A model generated the notes under the pieces. That model was not told where the DNA came from and did not search any database. It saw only the letters and a program-made list of their open reading frames with translations. Positions 9,175 to 17,500 of a stretch of 64,000 nt of DNA are shown here, piece by piece; position 1 is the stretch's first letter, and each line of letters opens with the position of its first letter. The position numbers and the translations under genes were made by a program. The stretch covers positions 62,001 through 126,000 of the forward strand of contig CASEUJ010000032.1 of assembly GCA_949291125.1 (NCBI GenBank). The letters are read 5' to 3'. This DNA comes from an uncultured Ruminococcus sp. (GTDB taxonomy: Bacteria > Bacillota > Clostridia > Oscillospirales > Ruminococcaceae).

Positions 9175-9203
9175 ATTTTACCAGCGAGTTCTGAAAAAGT
9201 CAA
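9175..9203 (-). promoter_or_regulatory. Promoter of the small sigma-like operon, flanked by repeated sites
   Basis: TTGACT (9198-9203) and TAAAAT (9175-9180) are 17 bases apart. TTCTGAAAAA occurs at 9189-9198, overlapping the -35, and at 9211-9220, exactly 22 bases (two helical turns) away. An inverted copy lies at 9228-9237. This spacing is typical of an operator for a dimeric regulator. Confidence 0.7.
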
Positions 9204-9275
9204 GTGCCTGTTCTGAAAAACAGAACTTTTTTCAGAAAACAGAAGATCCATCGATCGACGACTGCATGAAAACAG

Positions 9276-9306
9276 AAAAAAAGCGCATACCGATTCCGGT
9301 GTGCGC
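9276..9306 (-). terminator. Terminator of rpsT
   Basis: A 10-bp near-perfect stem (GCGCACACCG/CGGTATGCGC) with loop GAAT is followed on the minus strand by seven T residues, 46 bases after the rpsT stop. Confidence 0.9.
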
Positions 9307-9351
9307 CTTACTTTCATCGATTTCGATGCACGCGGCATCGGTTTTGTATCA

Positions 9352-9612
9352 TTACTTAGATGCGTTGAGCATCTTTGCAAGCTGTGACTTCTTGCGTGCA
9401 GCGGCGTTCTTGTGGATCAGACCCTTTGCGCAAGCCTGATCAACGCGCTTAATTGCCATGCGTACAGCAGCATCTTTATCCGCAGCACCAGACTGACAAG
9501 CGGCATTTGCCTTCTTAATCGTGGTTCTCAGATTTGAGCGACGCGCCTTATTTGCGGCGGTCTTGGTTGCGATTACTTTTACGCGCTTCTTTGCAGAACG
9601 AATATTCGGCAT
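9352..9612 (-). CDS. rpsT: 30S ribosomal protein S20
   Basis: An 86-residue basic protein starting MPNIRSAKKRV with KTAANKARRSNLRTTIKKA and KGLIHKNAAARKKSQL, the standard bS20 signatures. It binds 16S rRNA in the small subunit. It is a single-gene transcript with its own strong promoter (9798-9826) and terminator, and is divergent from gpr. Confidence 0.98.
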   Translation of the reverse strand: MPNIRSAKKRVKVIATKTAANKARRSNLRTTIKKANAACQSGAADKDAAVRMAIKRVDQACAKGLIHKNAAARKKSQLAKMLNASK

Positions 9613-9797
9613 AATTCAAACTCCTTTTTCACATTCAGAATATCTTGGGCGAAATTTCCACGAATCGCCGGAAAAGCGTCGGAAACACTATGTGCAGCAT
9701 TGACACGGTACTGTACATTGTGCGGGAAATCCCCGTTGCAAATGGAACGACCATATGCCGGCAGCCATATTCCAATGGCATGCCGCGACTAAATTTT

Positions 9798-9826
9798 ATT
9801 ATACCACAGCCTTTTCCAAATTGCAA
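9798..9826 (-). promoter_or_regulatory. SigA-type promoter of rpsT
   Basis: TTGCAA (9821-9826) and TATAAT (9798-9803), 17-base spacer, giving a leader of about 180 bases before rpsT. That length leaves room for S20 autoregulation, but no structure was resolved. Confidence 0.8.
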
Positions 9827-9902
9827 GAGAAAATTTCGCGCAAGACAACAATTTTTTCTCGTATAAAGTGGGCATATTGCACAAAAACAGGAGGAAACCG
9901 CC

Positions 9903-10754
9903 ATGGAATCGATCCGAACCGACCTTGCCGTCGAGCGCGCCGCCGCCGCACCGCCGCTACCCGGCATTCATCAGAAGACACGCGGCGAAGTATTTTCGAT
10001 CACGGAGATCGAAATTGAAAACGACATCTGTGGCGCACCGATCGGCAAACCTGCCGGACGCTATGTGACGCTCGAAGCATCGGCACTCAACCGCAGCCAC
10101 GCACGCTATATGGAAATGACCGAAGAGCTGGCGCAGGAACTGGAGCAATTTCTGCCCCGGGAAGGATGCGTATTCGTCGCGGGACTCGGAAATCGTGCCA
10201 TTACGCCGGATGCGCTCGGACCACGGGTGGTTTCCAAAGTTTTGGCAACGCGCCATCTTGCGACAGCCCTAACGGAAGAAGAGCGCGAGTATCTTCCTGA
10301 TCTGCGGCCGGTATGTGCGCTTGCCGGCGGCGTACTCGGAGAAACGGGAATGGAATCCGCCGAGCTGTTAAGCGCCGTATGCCGCGAAGTCCAGCCCGTG
10401 GCGGTCGTGGCGGTCGATGCGCTTGCATGTGCGGAACTATCGCGACTCGGAACCACGATCCAAATGAGCGACAGCGGTATTTCGCCGGGAAGCGGCGTCG
10501 CAAATCACCGCGCAGAGCTATCAAAGCGCACCCTTGGCGTACCGGTCATTGCACTCGGTGTGCCAACAGTAGTGGATCTGCACACGGCAGTACAGAGCGT
10601 CTATCGGCGATCGGTGCCGCAGGATGCGCCGAACATGATGGTCACGCCTCGAGATGTCGACCGCCTGATCGACCATGCCGGGGATATGATCGCCTGTGCG
10701 CTCAATATGGCGCTGCATCCAGGTATGACCTTCGCCCAGGCAGAGAGCCTTTGA
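9903..10754 (+). CDS. gpr: Germination protease GPR
   Basis: Aspartic endopeptidase (family A25) that degrades small acid-soluble proteins when spores germinate. TDLAVE near residue 6 is the propeptide region, VAGLGNRAITPDALGP and the stretch MSDSGISPGSGVANHR followed by LGVPVIALGVPTVVD are the family core. AGGAGG lies just before the start. At 283 residues it is shorter than the about 370 of Bacillus but typical of clostridia. It is one of the two sporulation genes in the window. No clear forespore promoter was recognised upstream. Confidence 0.96.
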   Translation: MESIRTDLAVERAAAAPPLPGIHQKTRGEVFSITEIEIENDICGAPIGKPAGRYVTLEASALNRSHARYMEMTEELAQELEQFLPREGCVFVAGLGNRAITPDALGPRVVSKVLATRHLATALTEEEREYLPDLRPVCALAGGVLGETGMESAELLSAVCREVQPVAVVAVDALACAELSRLGTTIQMSDSGISPGSGVANHRAELSKRTLGVPVIALGVPTVVDLHTAVQSVYRRSVPQDAPNMMVTPRDVDRLIDHAGDMIACALNMALHPGMTFAQAESL

Positions 10755-10771
10755 TCCATACCGACAAAAAC

Positions 10772-10807
10772 CCGGACGTGCATCTTTCACGCGTCCGGAT
10801 TTTTTTA
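10772..10807 (+). terminator. Terminator of gpr
   Basis: CCGGACG pairs with CGTCCGG and is followed by eight T residues. It separates gpr from the convergent dockerin protein gene, whose stop codon is only about 25 bases away. Confidence 0.88.
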
Positions 10808-10830
10808 TCTTTTCAGATATTCTCAGAACA

Positions 10831-12285
10831 TCAATCCCAGCTCGGTATCCCGCCGGCGGACTCTGTCGCATAATAGATCAGAATCTTAAATGCATCCTGA
10901 ATGGTAATGCTCCCATCGCCGTCGACATCTGCGGCGGTGCGCTGGGCATCCGTCAGACCATCGTCGATTCCGGCAGATGCATTGGCATAGGCAATCAGCG
11001 TCTGGAAGGCATCCTGAATGGTGATCTCGCCATCGCCGTCGAGGTCGCCGGTGGAGATGGTGGGCTGTGATGTAGTGGTTGCAGTGGTTGTTGTAGTTGT
11101 TGTAGTTGCTGTTAGTTTATTTGTTGTGGATTGGGTGGTGGTAGGCGCATTGGCAAAATGAATGGTTGCATTTAAGAGTGATTCGTTGGCGTCATTTATA
11201 GTAATTTCGTTCCACTGATCCTCTGTGCCGGTGTAGTAGACGTCAGTGAGGCTGTCGCAGCCAGAAAACGCCAAATATCCAATACTGGTCACGCTGTCCG
11301 GGATAGTGATGCTGGTCAGACTGTCACAGTTAAAAAACACCTCATCCACAATACTGGTCACGCTATCCGAGATGATGATGCTGGTCAGGCTGGTGCAGTC
11401 TTCAAACGCCCCAGCCTCAATGCTGGTCACGCTATCCGGAATGGTAATGCTGGTCAGACTGGTGCAGTCAAAAAACGCCAACTCCCCAATACTGGTCACG
11501 CTATCCGGAATGGTGATGCTGGTCAGACTATCGCAGCTATAAAATACATCATCCCCGATACTGGTGACGCTATCCGGGATGGTGATGCTGGTCAGGCTGT
11601 CGCAGCAAGAAAATGCAGAATTCCCGATACTGATGACACTATCCGGGATGGTGATGCTGGTCAAGCTACTGCAAAAATAAAACGCATCATCCCCAATACT
11701 GGTGACGCTATCCGGGATCGTGATGCTGGTCAAGCTGTCGCAGTCAGAAAACGCCCCAGCCCCAATGCTGGTGACGCTGTCCGGGATGGTGACATCGCCG
11801 CTGCAAGTCTCTCCATCAATTAAAATTCCATTGACAATGACAAGCGGGTCTTCTGCCCGTTGGGTTGTCAACCATGGTGTACCAGAAAACGCCCTATCTC
11901 CAATACTGGTCACGCTGTCCGGGATGGTGATGCTGGTCAGGCTGGTGCAGTAATAAAATGCCCAATCCACAATACTAGTGACACTATCCGGGATGGTAAT
12001 ACTGGTCAGGCTGGTGCAGTCACAAAACGCCCAATCCCCGATACTGGTCACCGCAACCCCGTCAATCTCCGCCGGAATTTCCAGTTCTGTTACGGTATCG
12101 CTGCATCCTGTAATTTCAATTGTGCCGTTATCCAGAAAATCATAGGTCAAATCGCCATAGCTTTCCGCCGCACGCGCGGTCAGCCCCACCTGCGGCAATC
12201 CGAGCTGCGTTCCCACAAACGGCACACCAACCGCACAAATCACGCCAGCGGTTGCACATGCCAAAAATTTTTTCCAATGTTTCAT
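10831..12285 (-). CDS. Secreted BspA-like leucine-rich-repeat protein with type I dockerin
   Basis: Signal peptide (1-about 40, ending TARAAE), then eleven 23-residue LRR_5/BspA repeats of the form SLTSITIPDSVTSIGDxAF (about 75-355), one interrupted by a PLVIVNGILIDG insertion typical of the family, a Thr-rich linker (about 380-410), and a C-terminal dockerin with two calcium loops DLDGDGEITIQDAF and DVDGDGSITIQDAF. The dockerin would plug the protein into a cohesin-bearing scaffoldin, so it is probably a cellulosome-associated binding or adhesion protein and not an enzyme. A GGAGAG Shine-Dalgarno precedes the start. Convergent with gpr. Confidence 0.93.
   Translation of the reverse strand: MKHWKKFLACATAGVICAVGVPFVGTQLGLPQVGLTARAAESYGDLTYDFLDNGTIEITGCSDTVTELEIPAEIDGVAVTSIGDWAFCDCTSLTSITIPDSVTSIVDWAFYYCTSLTSITIPDSVTSIGDRAFSGTPWLTTQRAEDPLVIVNGILIDGETCSGDVTIPDSVTSIGAGAFSDCDSLTSITIPDSVTSIGDDAFYFCSSLTSITIPDSVISIGNSAFSCCDSLTSITIPDSVTSIGDDVFYSCDSLTSITIPDSVTSIGELAFFDCTSLTSITIPDSVTSIEAGAFEDCTSLTSIIISDSVTSIVDEVFFNCDSLTSITIPDSVTSIGYLAFSGCDSLTDVYYTGTEDQWNEITINDANESLLNATIHFANAPTTTQSTTNKLTATTTTTTTTATTTSQPTISTGDLDGDGEITIQDAFQTLIAYANASAGIDDGLTDAQRTAADVDGDGSITIQDAFKILIYYATESAGGIPSWD
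11262..12050 (-). repeat. 69-bp tandem repeats encoding the BspA LRRs
   Basis: Eleven in-frame units of about 69 bp, with the segment coding for TIPDSVTSI nearly identical at DNA level in most units. Such arrays can gain or lose units by recombination. One unit (about 11770-11900) is interrupted by extra sequence. Confidence 0.85.
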
Positions 12286-12358
12286 GATCCATCGCTCTCC
12301 TTTTTTTCAATAAAATGATTTTATGACAAAATAGAATTCGTCATATTAAATTGTAACT

Positions 12359-12375
12359 AAAAAAAAAAAAAAAAA
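12359..12375 (+). repeat. 17-base A tract upstream of the dockerin protein
   Basis: Seventeen consecutive A residues on the plus strand (T on the coding strand), about 75-90 bases upstream of the dockerin gene start. It could be an UP-like element or a slippage-prone promoter tract; no convincing -35/-10 pair was found next to it. Confidence 0.6.
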
Positions 12376-12410
12376 CGATGAACAAAATTGGAATATTCTA
12401 AAAATTATGC

Positions 12411-12442
12411 AAAAAATACCGGGCATTTTCTCACCTGCCCGG
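12411..12442 (-). terminator. Terminator of the CPBP protease gene
   Basis: CCGGGCA/TGCCCGG stem with a 10-base loop followed by TATTTTTT on the minus strand, 24 bases after the stop codon. Confidence 0.85.
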
Positions 12443-12465
12443 TCACTTATTTGGGTAATTCAGGC

Positions 12466-13509
12466 TCAGCCTTCGATCGCCGCAGAAACTTCTGCCGGCA
12501 CAGGATCGGGCGTCTGTCCGAGGTCGCGGTTCTTGCAGAACAACAGCACCGACAAAATCGCCGCCGCAAGCACGATCGTAACGCAAAGTCCGCCCTCCGG
12601 TCCGAATGCGCCACCATTCCAGAGCGATCCACTTTCAACCGATTCCATACGGAGAACACTGCTGCCGGCGGACGTACCGCTGACTTCCAGTCCGAAAACG
12701 CTTCCCTGTACAAAATTCCATATGGTATGGATTGCGCACGCACCCCAGAGATTGCCGCGGCGCACCATATACACCGTCATAAATACGCCGAACAAAAACA
12801 GGTTACAAAGCGCAAGCGGCGAAATTCCGGAATTTCCCAGATGGAGCAGCGAGAAAAAGATCGAGTTCATCAAAAGTCCCACCCAGAGCGGCATGCGTCT
12901 TGCATAGGAAATACAGCAGTATCCGCGGCAGAGAATCTCTTCCGATGCACCCTGCACCACATAGCCGAGTAATGTCACAATCAATACCGGCAGCATCTCC
13001 AACCGAAATATGACCCCACCAAAGCGTACGCCGCCAGTCAAGAGATTCAGCCCGATCACCAGGACAAACATGAGCAGTCCTATGCCCAAGCCGATGAGGT
13101 ATTCCGAAACACAGTGGGTTCGGGTAAGCCCCAATGTAGAGAGCTTTCGCTTTTCAAACTTTTTACAATAGACGAGTACAACGAGGATGATGCCGACCGT
13201 TGAAAACAGCATTGCAGTCATTACCCAGCCGGGCAGCTCTGCGACCATCTGCTGAACCTGATCGAAATAATTCGAAAAATCGAGTGTTCCGTTCCTAGCC
13301 TGCTCCATAATCTGCTGAAAAGTCGGGGTTTGCATCAGGCCAATGAACTCCGGCACAAATATCAGCACTGACTGCACAACCGAAGCGATGATAAAAATCA
13401 GCCAGAAGACGAGCCCTTCGATCCAAAAGTTTTTCCCCCGGCTTTCGATCCGCGCATTGCGCACCATCAGCGGATCGGGCAGCAGGGAAAACGTTCGTCT
13501 ATGTTTCAT
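12466..13509 (-). CDS. CPBP-family intramembrane metalloprotease
   Basis: A polytopic membrane protein of 347 residues. The CPBP (Abi/Rce1-like) signatures are all present: EEILCR (190-195), FFSLLH with His223, and HTIWNF with His261, which together form the metal-dependent active site. About eight hydrophobic segments surround them. Family members process prenylated or bacteriocin-type peptides or act in stress and immunity; the substrate cannot be told. The start at 13509 (MKHRRTF) has AAAGGA upstream; a GTG eight codons earlier is less likely. Confidence 0.87.
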   Translation of the reverse strand: MKHRRTFSLLPDPLMVRNARIESRGKNFWIEGLVFWLIFIIASVVQSVLIFVPEFIGLMQTPTFQQIMEQARNGTLDFSNYFDQVQQMVAELPGWVMTAMLFSTVGIILVVLVYCKKFEKRKLSTLGLTRTHCVSEYLIGLGIGLLMFVLVIGLNLLTGGVRFGGVIFRLEMLPVLIVTLLGYVVQGASEEILCRGYCCISYARRMPLWVGLLMNSIFFSLLHLGNSGISPLALCNLFLFGVFMTVYMVRRGNLWGACAIHTIWNFVQGSVFGLEVSGTSAGSSVLRMESVESGSLWNGGAFGPEGGLCVTIVLAAAILSVLLFCKNRDLGQTPDPVPAEVSAAIEG

Positions 13510-13679
13510 AACATGCCATTCCTTTCCTGTCACAGTGTGAAGCTTACTGCATCAATTGTATACTGTTTTTGAAAAAATGTCAAGAAAATCATGTTCGTTT
13601 GGTGAAAGTTTGTGATTTTTCACAGTAAGAAGTTCGCAAATATGGAAAAAGTTGTGGAAAGTACATTGTATGGCACAGT

Positions 13680-14290
13680 GTTCCACTGGTGTGGCGTGAC
13701 TGTAGGGCAGGCTTTTGGATTGCATCCTTGACGCGCGTTCTTTCACAAGTCCGGATTGTCCGGCGGTCGGCACTCGTTTCACTCGTTGCCCGCCTGGGGC
13801 GCGCATTGCCTTTTGGGGTGGACTACAATTTCTGACTTAACGTTTTGTACGTATTCTTGTTTGGATTGTTAGGCGCTGTGTGGCAGGCTTTTGGATCGCT
13901 TCCTTGACGCGCGTTCTTTCACAAGTCCGGATTGTCCGGCGGTCGGCACTCGCTTCACTCGTTGCCCGCCTGGGGCGCGCATTGCCTTTTGGGGTGGACT
14001 ACAATTTCTGACTTAATGGTTTTGTGCGTTTTCTTGTTTGGATTGTCAGGCGCTGTTTGGTTGGCAATGCGCTGGTTTGGTTGGTTGGTTCGAATTGCAC
14101 TTGTGCTTGTGCCGCAAGGCGCTTTTTCGCAGCTTCCGCTGCGACTGGGGCTTCTCGCCCCAAACCCTCGCCAGCATTTTTTTAGAAAAATTGCTGGATC
14201 AAAAAAATCTACTGTCCGGGCTTTCTTGACTTGTGGGTTTTCCTTGCTTTCGGGAATTTTTCTCGTTTCTCAATTTTTTATGAGGGCACA
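13680..14290 (-). repeat. Diverged long copy of the origin-region dispersed repeat
   Basis: The roughly 800-base gap between the CPBP protease and the M20 peptidase has no supportable gene. Read on the minus strand, 14275-14125 matches the long repeats at 26.1 and 35.3 kb: GAAAGC, GCACAAGTCAAG-like and GCCCG blocks, then hairpin CCAGCA..TGCTGG (14171-14197) and TCGCAGC..GCTGCGA (14127-14144). The tail is duplicated in tandem (13705-14057). Short reading frames here are Trp/Cys/Arg-rich and not protein-like. Confidence 0.6.
13705..14057 (-). repeat. Tandem duplication, two copies of about 176 bp
   Basis: The segment beginning with GCAGGCTTTTGGAT at 13707 recurs at 13883 (period 176) with only scattered changes, through a shared CCGCCTGGGGCGCGCATTGC portion. 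No reading frame with codon-like conservation spans it. It is the tail part of the dispersed repeat at this locus. Confidence 0.85.
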
Positions 14291-14307
14291 CCAACCATGA
14301 CACAGCA

Positions 14308-15606
14308 TCAGCCGCATATTTTCACGATCGCTGCCGCCATCATCTCCGTATTCCGCCGCAGCTGTTCCAACGGGATAAATTCATCATCGCCGTGCATATG
14401 ATAGTCCCATCCCGGCTCTTCCATCCCGAACGCTACGCCGCCGGGAATATCATGCACATATGTGCCGCCGCCAATGGCAATACATTCGCCCGGTGCGCCG
14501 GTTTCTTCGGTGTATACTTCTAACAATTCCTGCACAAAGGGCGAATCCTTCGGCGTATGGTGCGGATCACTTTCCAGCAATACTTCGAGCGTAAATCCGG
14601 CATCCCCGAGTTTTTCACGAATCGTTCGCAATAGTTCGCCACGCTTTGCCATCATCGGAAACCGAATGTCCATACATCCCGAAATCAAACTGTCCTGCAC
14701 GTTCAACATACTCAGCACACAGGTCAGTCCGCCCGATTCTGCATCCGCACAGGCAATCCCAAGGCCACTGCCGTCGGTACAACCATGCGGAAAAAACCGG
14801 GCAAGGGTAGTGCAATCCGGGTAAAGTTCCGGCGCAGAAGCTGTAAGCTGCTGTAACAGCCCGGTAATCGCATTATCCCCCTCTTCCGGCGTCGAGGCAT
14901 GGGCGGCCTTACCGGTATATTTGATCTGCGTGCCGTCTTGACACGTCATCTCCGCAGAAGCCGGAACTGCATTCGGGACTGTGCCGGCGTTTGCATATGC
15001 GATGGGGTCGTTGGTGGATTTATGGAATCTGAGCCGCAGCATGCCCTTTTCGAGGTGAATCAGCGGATAGCTTCCGTCCGGCGTGAAAACAAATGGCGGC
15101 ATGGCGTCATGCCTGAGATAATACGCCAGATCGGACGAGCCGTTTTCTTCGTTACAGCCGAGGAGAAAACGGACATTGCGCTTTAAGGAAATGCCAGCTT
15201 CGCGGATCGCGCGCAGCGCATATAAGACGCATACCGCCGGCCCTTTGTCATCGATCGCGCCTCTGCCATAGAGCCTGCCGTCGCGGATCTGTGCGCGAAA
15301 GGGGTCAGACTGCCAGTGTTCCGCCGCCGGGACGACATCCAAGTGGCAGAGAATGCCAAGGTGCTGTGGCAAAGATGCATCCCAATCGGCGGCGCCCATG
15401 TGGTTCTCATAATTGCGGCACGTCAGACCAAGTGTTTCGAGCTGATGCAGCATAAAGCGGAGCGCATCGGCACAGGACTTGCCATAGGGCATCGGCGAGT
15501 CGGCAGGTGGACTTGCCACGCTGGGGAATGCGATCAGATCGGAGAGCGTCTGGATCTGTTCCGGAAAATTGGCGCAGATGCGCATCCGGACTTCGTGCAA
15601 TTGCAT
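14308..15606 (-). CDS. M20-family dipeptidase/peptidase
   Basis: A zinc-dependent peptidase of the PepV/Sapep type, 432 residues. Metal ligands and catalytic residues are visible: HLDVV (His88), DDKGP (Asp119/120), CNEENGSSD (Glu153/154, Asp159) and a late His region. [10 protein letters not shown] is the family signature. It probably splits dipeptides or trims peptides in the cytosol. The start at 15606 has AAGG seven bases upstream; upstream in-frame codons lie inside a large palindrome and are rejected. Confidence 0.88.
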   Translation of the reverse strand: MQLHEVRMRICANFPEQIQTLSDLIAFPSVASPPADSPMPYGKSCADALRFMLHQLETLGLTCRNYENHMGAADWDASLPQHLGILCHLDVVPAAEHWQSDPFRAQIRDGRLYGRGAIDDKGPAVCVLYALRAIREAGISLKRNVRFLLGCNEENGSSDLAYYLRHDAMPPFVFTPDGSYPLIHLEKGMLRLRFHKSTNDPIAYANAGTVPNAVPASAEMTCQDGTQIKYTGKAAHASTPEEGDNAITGLLQQLTASAPELYPDCTTLARFFPHGCTDGSGLGIACADAESGGLTCVLSMLNVQDSLISGCMDIRFPMMAKRGELLRTIREKLGDAGFTLEVLLESDPHHTPKDSPFVQELLEVYTEETGAPGECIAIGGGTYVHDIPGGVAFGMEEPGWDYHMHGDDEFIPLEQLRRNTEMMAAAIVKICG

Positions 15607-15630
15607 GAACATACCTTCTTTCCAAAAAAG

Positions 15631-15720
15631 AAAGGCGGCACTGCACAAAGCGTGCCTGACAACTCTTTGCGCCATCTGACTTTACATCCGGCGCGTGGCT
15701 TTGTGAGATATGCCGCCTTT
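15631..15720 (-). repeat. Long palindromic element, copy 1
   Basis: A 90-base near-palindrome: outer arms AAAGGCGGCA/TGCCGCCTTT and inner CACAAAGC/GCTTTGTG, followed on the minus strand by CTTTTTT immediately before the Shine-Dalgarno of the M20 gene. It resembles the element at 35768-35837 (17 of the first 20 arm bases identical). It can act as a terminator or attenuator. Confidence 0.7.
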
Positions 15721-15745
15721 ATGAAACTTGTGAAAAAACGTGTTT

Positions 15746-15779
15746 GAACGCATTCGCGCTCACCTATCGCGATGCGTTC
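15746..15779 (-). terminator. Possible terminator of the D-lactate dehydrogenase gene
   Basis: GAACGCAT..ATGCGTTC with inner CGCG/CGCG forms a strong hairpin just after the dehydrogenase stop, but the T-run is separated from it by about seven bases. Confidence 0.45.
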
Positions 15780-15789
15780 CCATATTGAT

Positions 15790-16767
15790 CTACTGCACCA
15801 CAACGTTTTGCAGCTTTCCATCATGCAGATATGCGTCGATATTCTCGAGCGTCACCTGTGCGATATTATGCAGCGCCTGTGTCGTCAAAAACGCCTGATG
15901 TGATGTCAGCACCACATTCGGCATCGACACCAACAGCGATAACAGCGTATCGCGCTTTGTCGTTTCCGACCGGTCCTCAAAGAAAAATTCCGTTTCTTCT
16001 TCATAGACATCGAGTCCTGCGCCTGCGATCTTGCCGCTCTTGAGCCCATCCAACAGCGCTTCACTCTCTACCAGCATTCCGCGTGAAGTATTGAGCAGGA
16101 TCACGCCATCGCGCATCTGTGCGATAGTATCTGCATTGATGATGTGTCTGGTATCCTCCGTAAGCGGACAGTGGAGAGAAATGATATCGCTCTTTGCAAA
16201 CAATTCCTCGAGCGAAACATAATTGTAATCCTTGTCCTTCTGCGGATACGGATCATATGCCAGAACTTCCATCCCAAAGCCGCGACAGATTTGAATGAAA
16301 ATCTGACCGATCTTACCAGTACCGATTACGCCGACGGTCTTTCCATGGAGATCGAACCCCACCAATCCGCTGAGCGAAAAGTTAAAATCTCTCGTGCGAA
16401 AATATGCCTTATGCAGCTTGCGGTTGAGCATCAGAAGCAAGCCGATCGTAAACTCCGCCACCGCATACGGCGAATAGCCCGGCACACGCACCACCGGAAT
16501 GCGCCCGGCAGCAGCCTTCTGATCGACATTATTATATCCGGCACAGCGCATCGCGATGATTTCCACGCCCAGATCACACAGCGCGTCAATGACAGCCTTG
16601 TCGAGCGTGTCGTTCACAAATGGCACGACTGCACGACAACCGTGTGCCAGCGAAACGGTATCTTCGGTGAGCTTTGGCTCTAAATATTTGATCTTATAGT
16701 GTGTATTCAACTTGTCGAACCACACCCGGTCATAGGGTTTTGTGTCAAACAGTGCAATGCGATCCAT
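15790..16767 (-). CDS. D-lactate dehydrogenase-like 2-hydroxyacid dehydrogenase
   Basis: An NAD-dependent D-2-hydroxyacid dehydrogenase of 325 residues. VGVIGTGKIGQ is the dinucleotide loop, LLNTSRG holds the catalytic Arg, GLDVYEEE the Glu and SHQAF the catalytic His. The ETEFFFEDRS stretch is typical of fermentative D-LDHs, so pyruvate to D-lactate is the most likely reaction. The start at 16767 has AAAGGAG 10 bases upstream. Confidence 0.88.
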   Translation of the reverse strand: MDRIALFDTKPYDRVWFDKLNTHYKIKYLEPKLTEDTVSLAHGCRAVVPFVNDTLDKAVIDALCDLGVEIIAMRCAGYNNVDQKAAAGRIPVVRVPGYSPYAVAEFTIGLLLMLNRKLHKAYFRTRDFNFSLSGLVGFDLHGKTVGVIGTGKIGQIFIQICRGFGMEVLAYDPYPQKDKDYNYVSLEELFAKSDIISLHCPLTEDTRHIINADTIAQMRDGVILLNTSRGMLVESEALLDGLKSGKIAGAGLDVYEEETEFFFEDRSETTKRDTLLSLLVSMPNVVLTSHQAFLTTQALHNIAQVTLENIDAYLHDGKLQNVVVQ

Positions 16768-16806
16768 CAGAAAAACTCCTTTCAATCTTGGGAATGGGCG
16801 GGAACT

Positions 16807-17364
16807 TCAGTGACGCGGAAAGATCCGCGTTTTCAGGTGGCGGCGATAGATCGCCGGAAATGTGCCAATGATATAATCATAACTGAGAAACATGAGGTTT
16901 GCGACTCCGAGCAGGATATATCCGCCGTATTTGCCATAGTCGCCGAGCGATTCCAACAGTTCATCTGCTCCGAGCAAATAGACCGATCCCCAGAAAAACA
17001 CCATGACTGCCGCATTGAAGATCCCGAGCCGCAGCAGAAAAGCAACCAGCTTCATCAGCTTTTGGTCGATCTTCGGTCGAAGCAAAGGGTAATAGCCGAA
17101 AAAGAGCAGAAACACCAACGCCGCATCCTTATTCGGCGTAATGATCAGCGACAACAGTCCTACGGAGACATACGTCAGAAATCCCCAGTAAGGGCTCGTT
17201 TCTAGCGCCATGATATAAATCAAACCGCTTGCCGCCATGGGCAGGAGCAGATAGAACATCGGAATCACGCCAGTCAGGAACATGCAAAGAATACACAGGG
17301 ATGCAATGATGCCGCCAAGTGCGATGCGATAGCTAAATGACTGAGTGGAGTGGTTTTTTTCCAT
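16807..17364 (-). CDS. Polytopic membrane protein, ECF S-component-like
   Basis: 185 residues with about five hydrophobic segments (for example IALGGIIASLCILCMFL near 12-30 and GYILLGVANLMFL near 150). The opening pattern IALGGIIASL and the general layout resemble substrate-binding S components of ECF vitamin transporters or small BioY-like proteins, but no ligand-specific motif was recognised. GAGG lies upstream of the chosen start. It lies 39 bases upstream of the dehydrogenase gene and may be cotranscribed. Confidence 0.5.
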   Translation of the reverse strand: MEKNHSTQSFSYRIALGGIIASLCILCMFLTGVIPMFYLLLPMAASGLIYIMALETSPYWGFLTYVSVGLLSLIITPNKDAALVFLLFFGYYPLLRPKIDQKLMKLVAFLLRLGIFNAAVMVFFWGSVYLLGADELLESLGDYGKYGGYILLGVANLMFLSYDYIIGTFPAIYRRHLKTRIFPRH

Positions 17365-17500
17365 GGGAAACACCTCGAAATGGATATGGAACACAGATGG
17401 GATATCGTATTATGTGCGAATTCCCTTACAAAAATGCAAAATCCCGGGCTTTTGGCATATCATACTACTGCGGCAATACCGCTCAGAAACTGCCTTCCGG

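Noticed and set aside
11262..12050. 69-bp repeats considered as CRISPR
   Set aside because: They encode LRR_5 units in frame and have no spacers; no cas genes are present.
13534..14307. Insertion sequence at the tandem duplication
   Set aside because: No transposase fragment and no flanking target duplication recognised; only repeat DNA with short, cysteine/tryptophan-rich frames.
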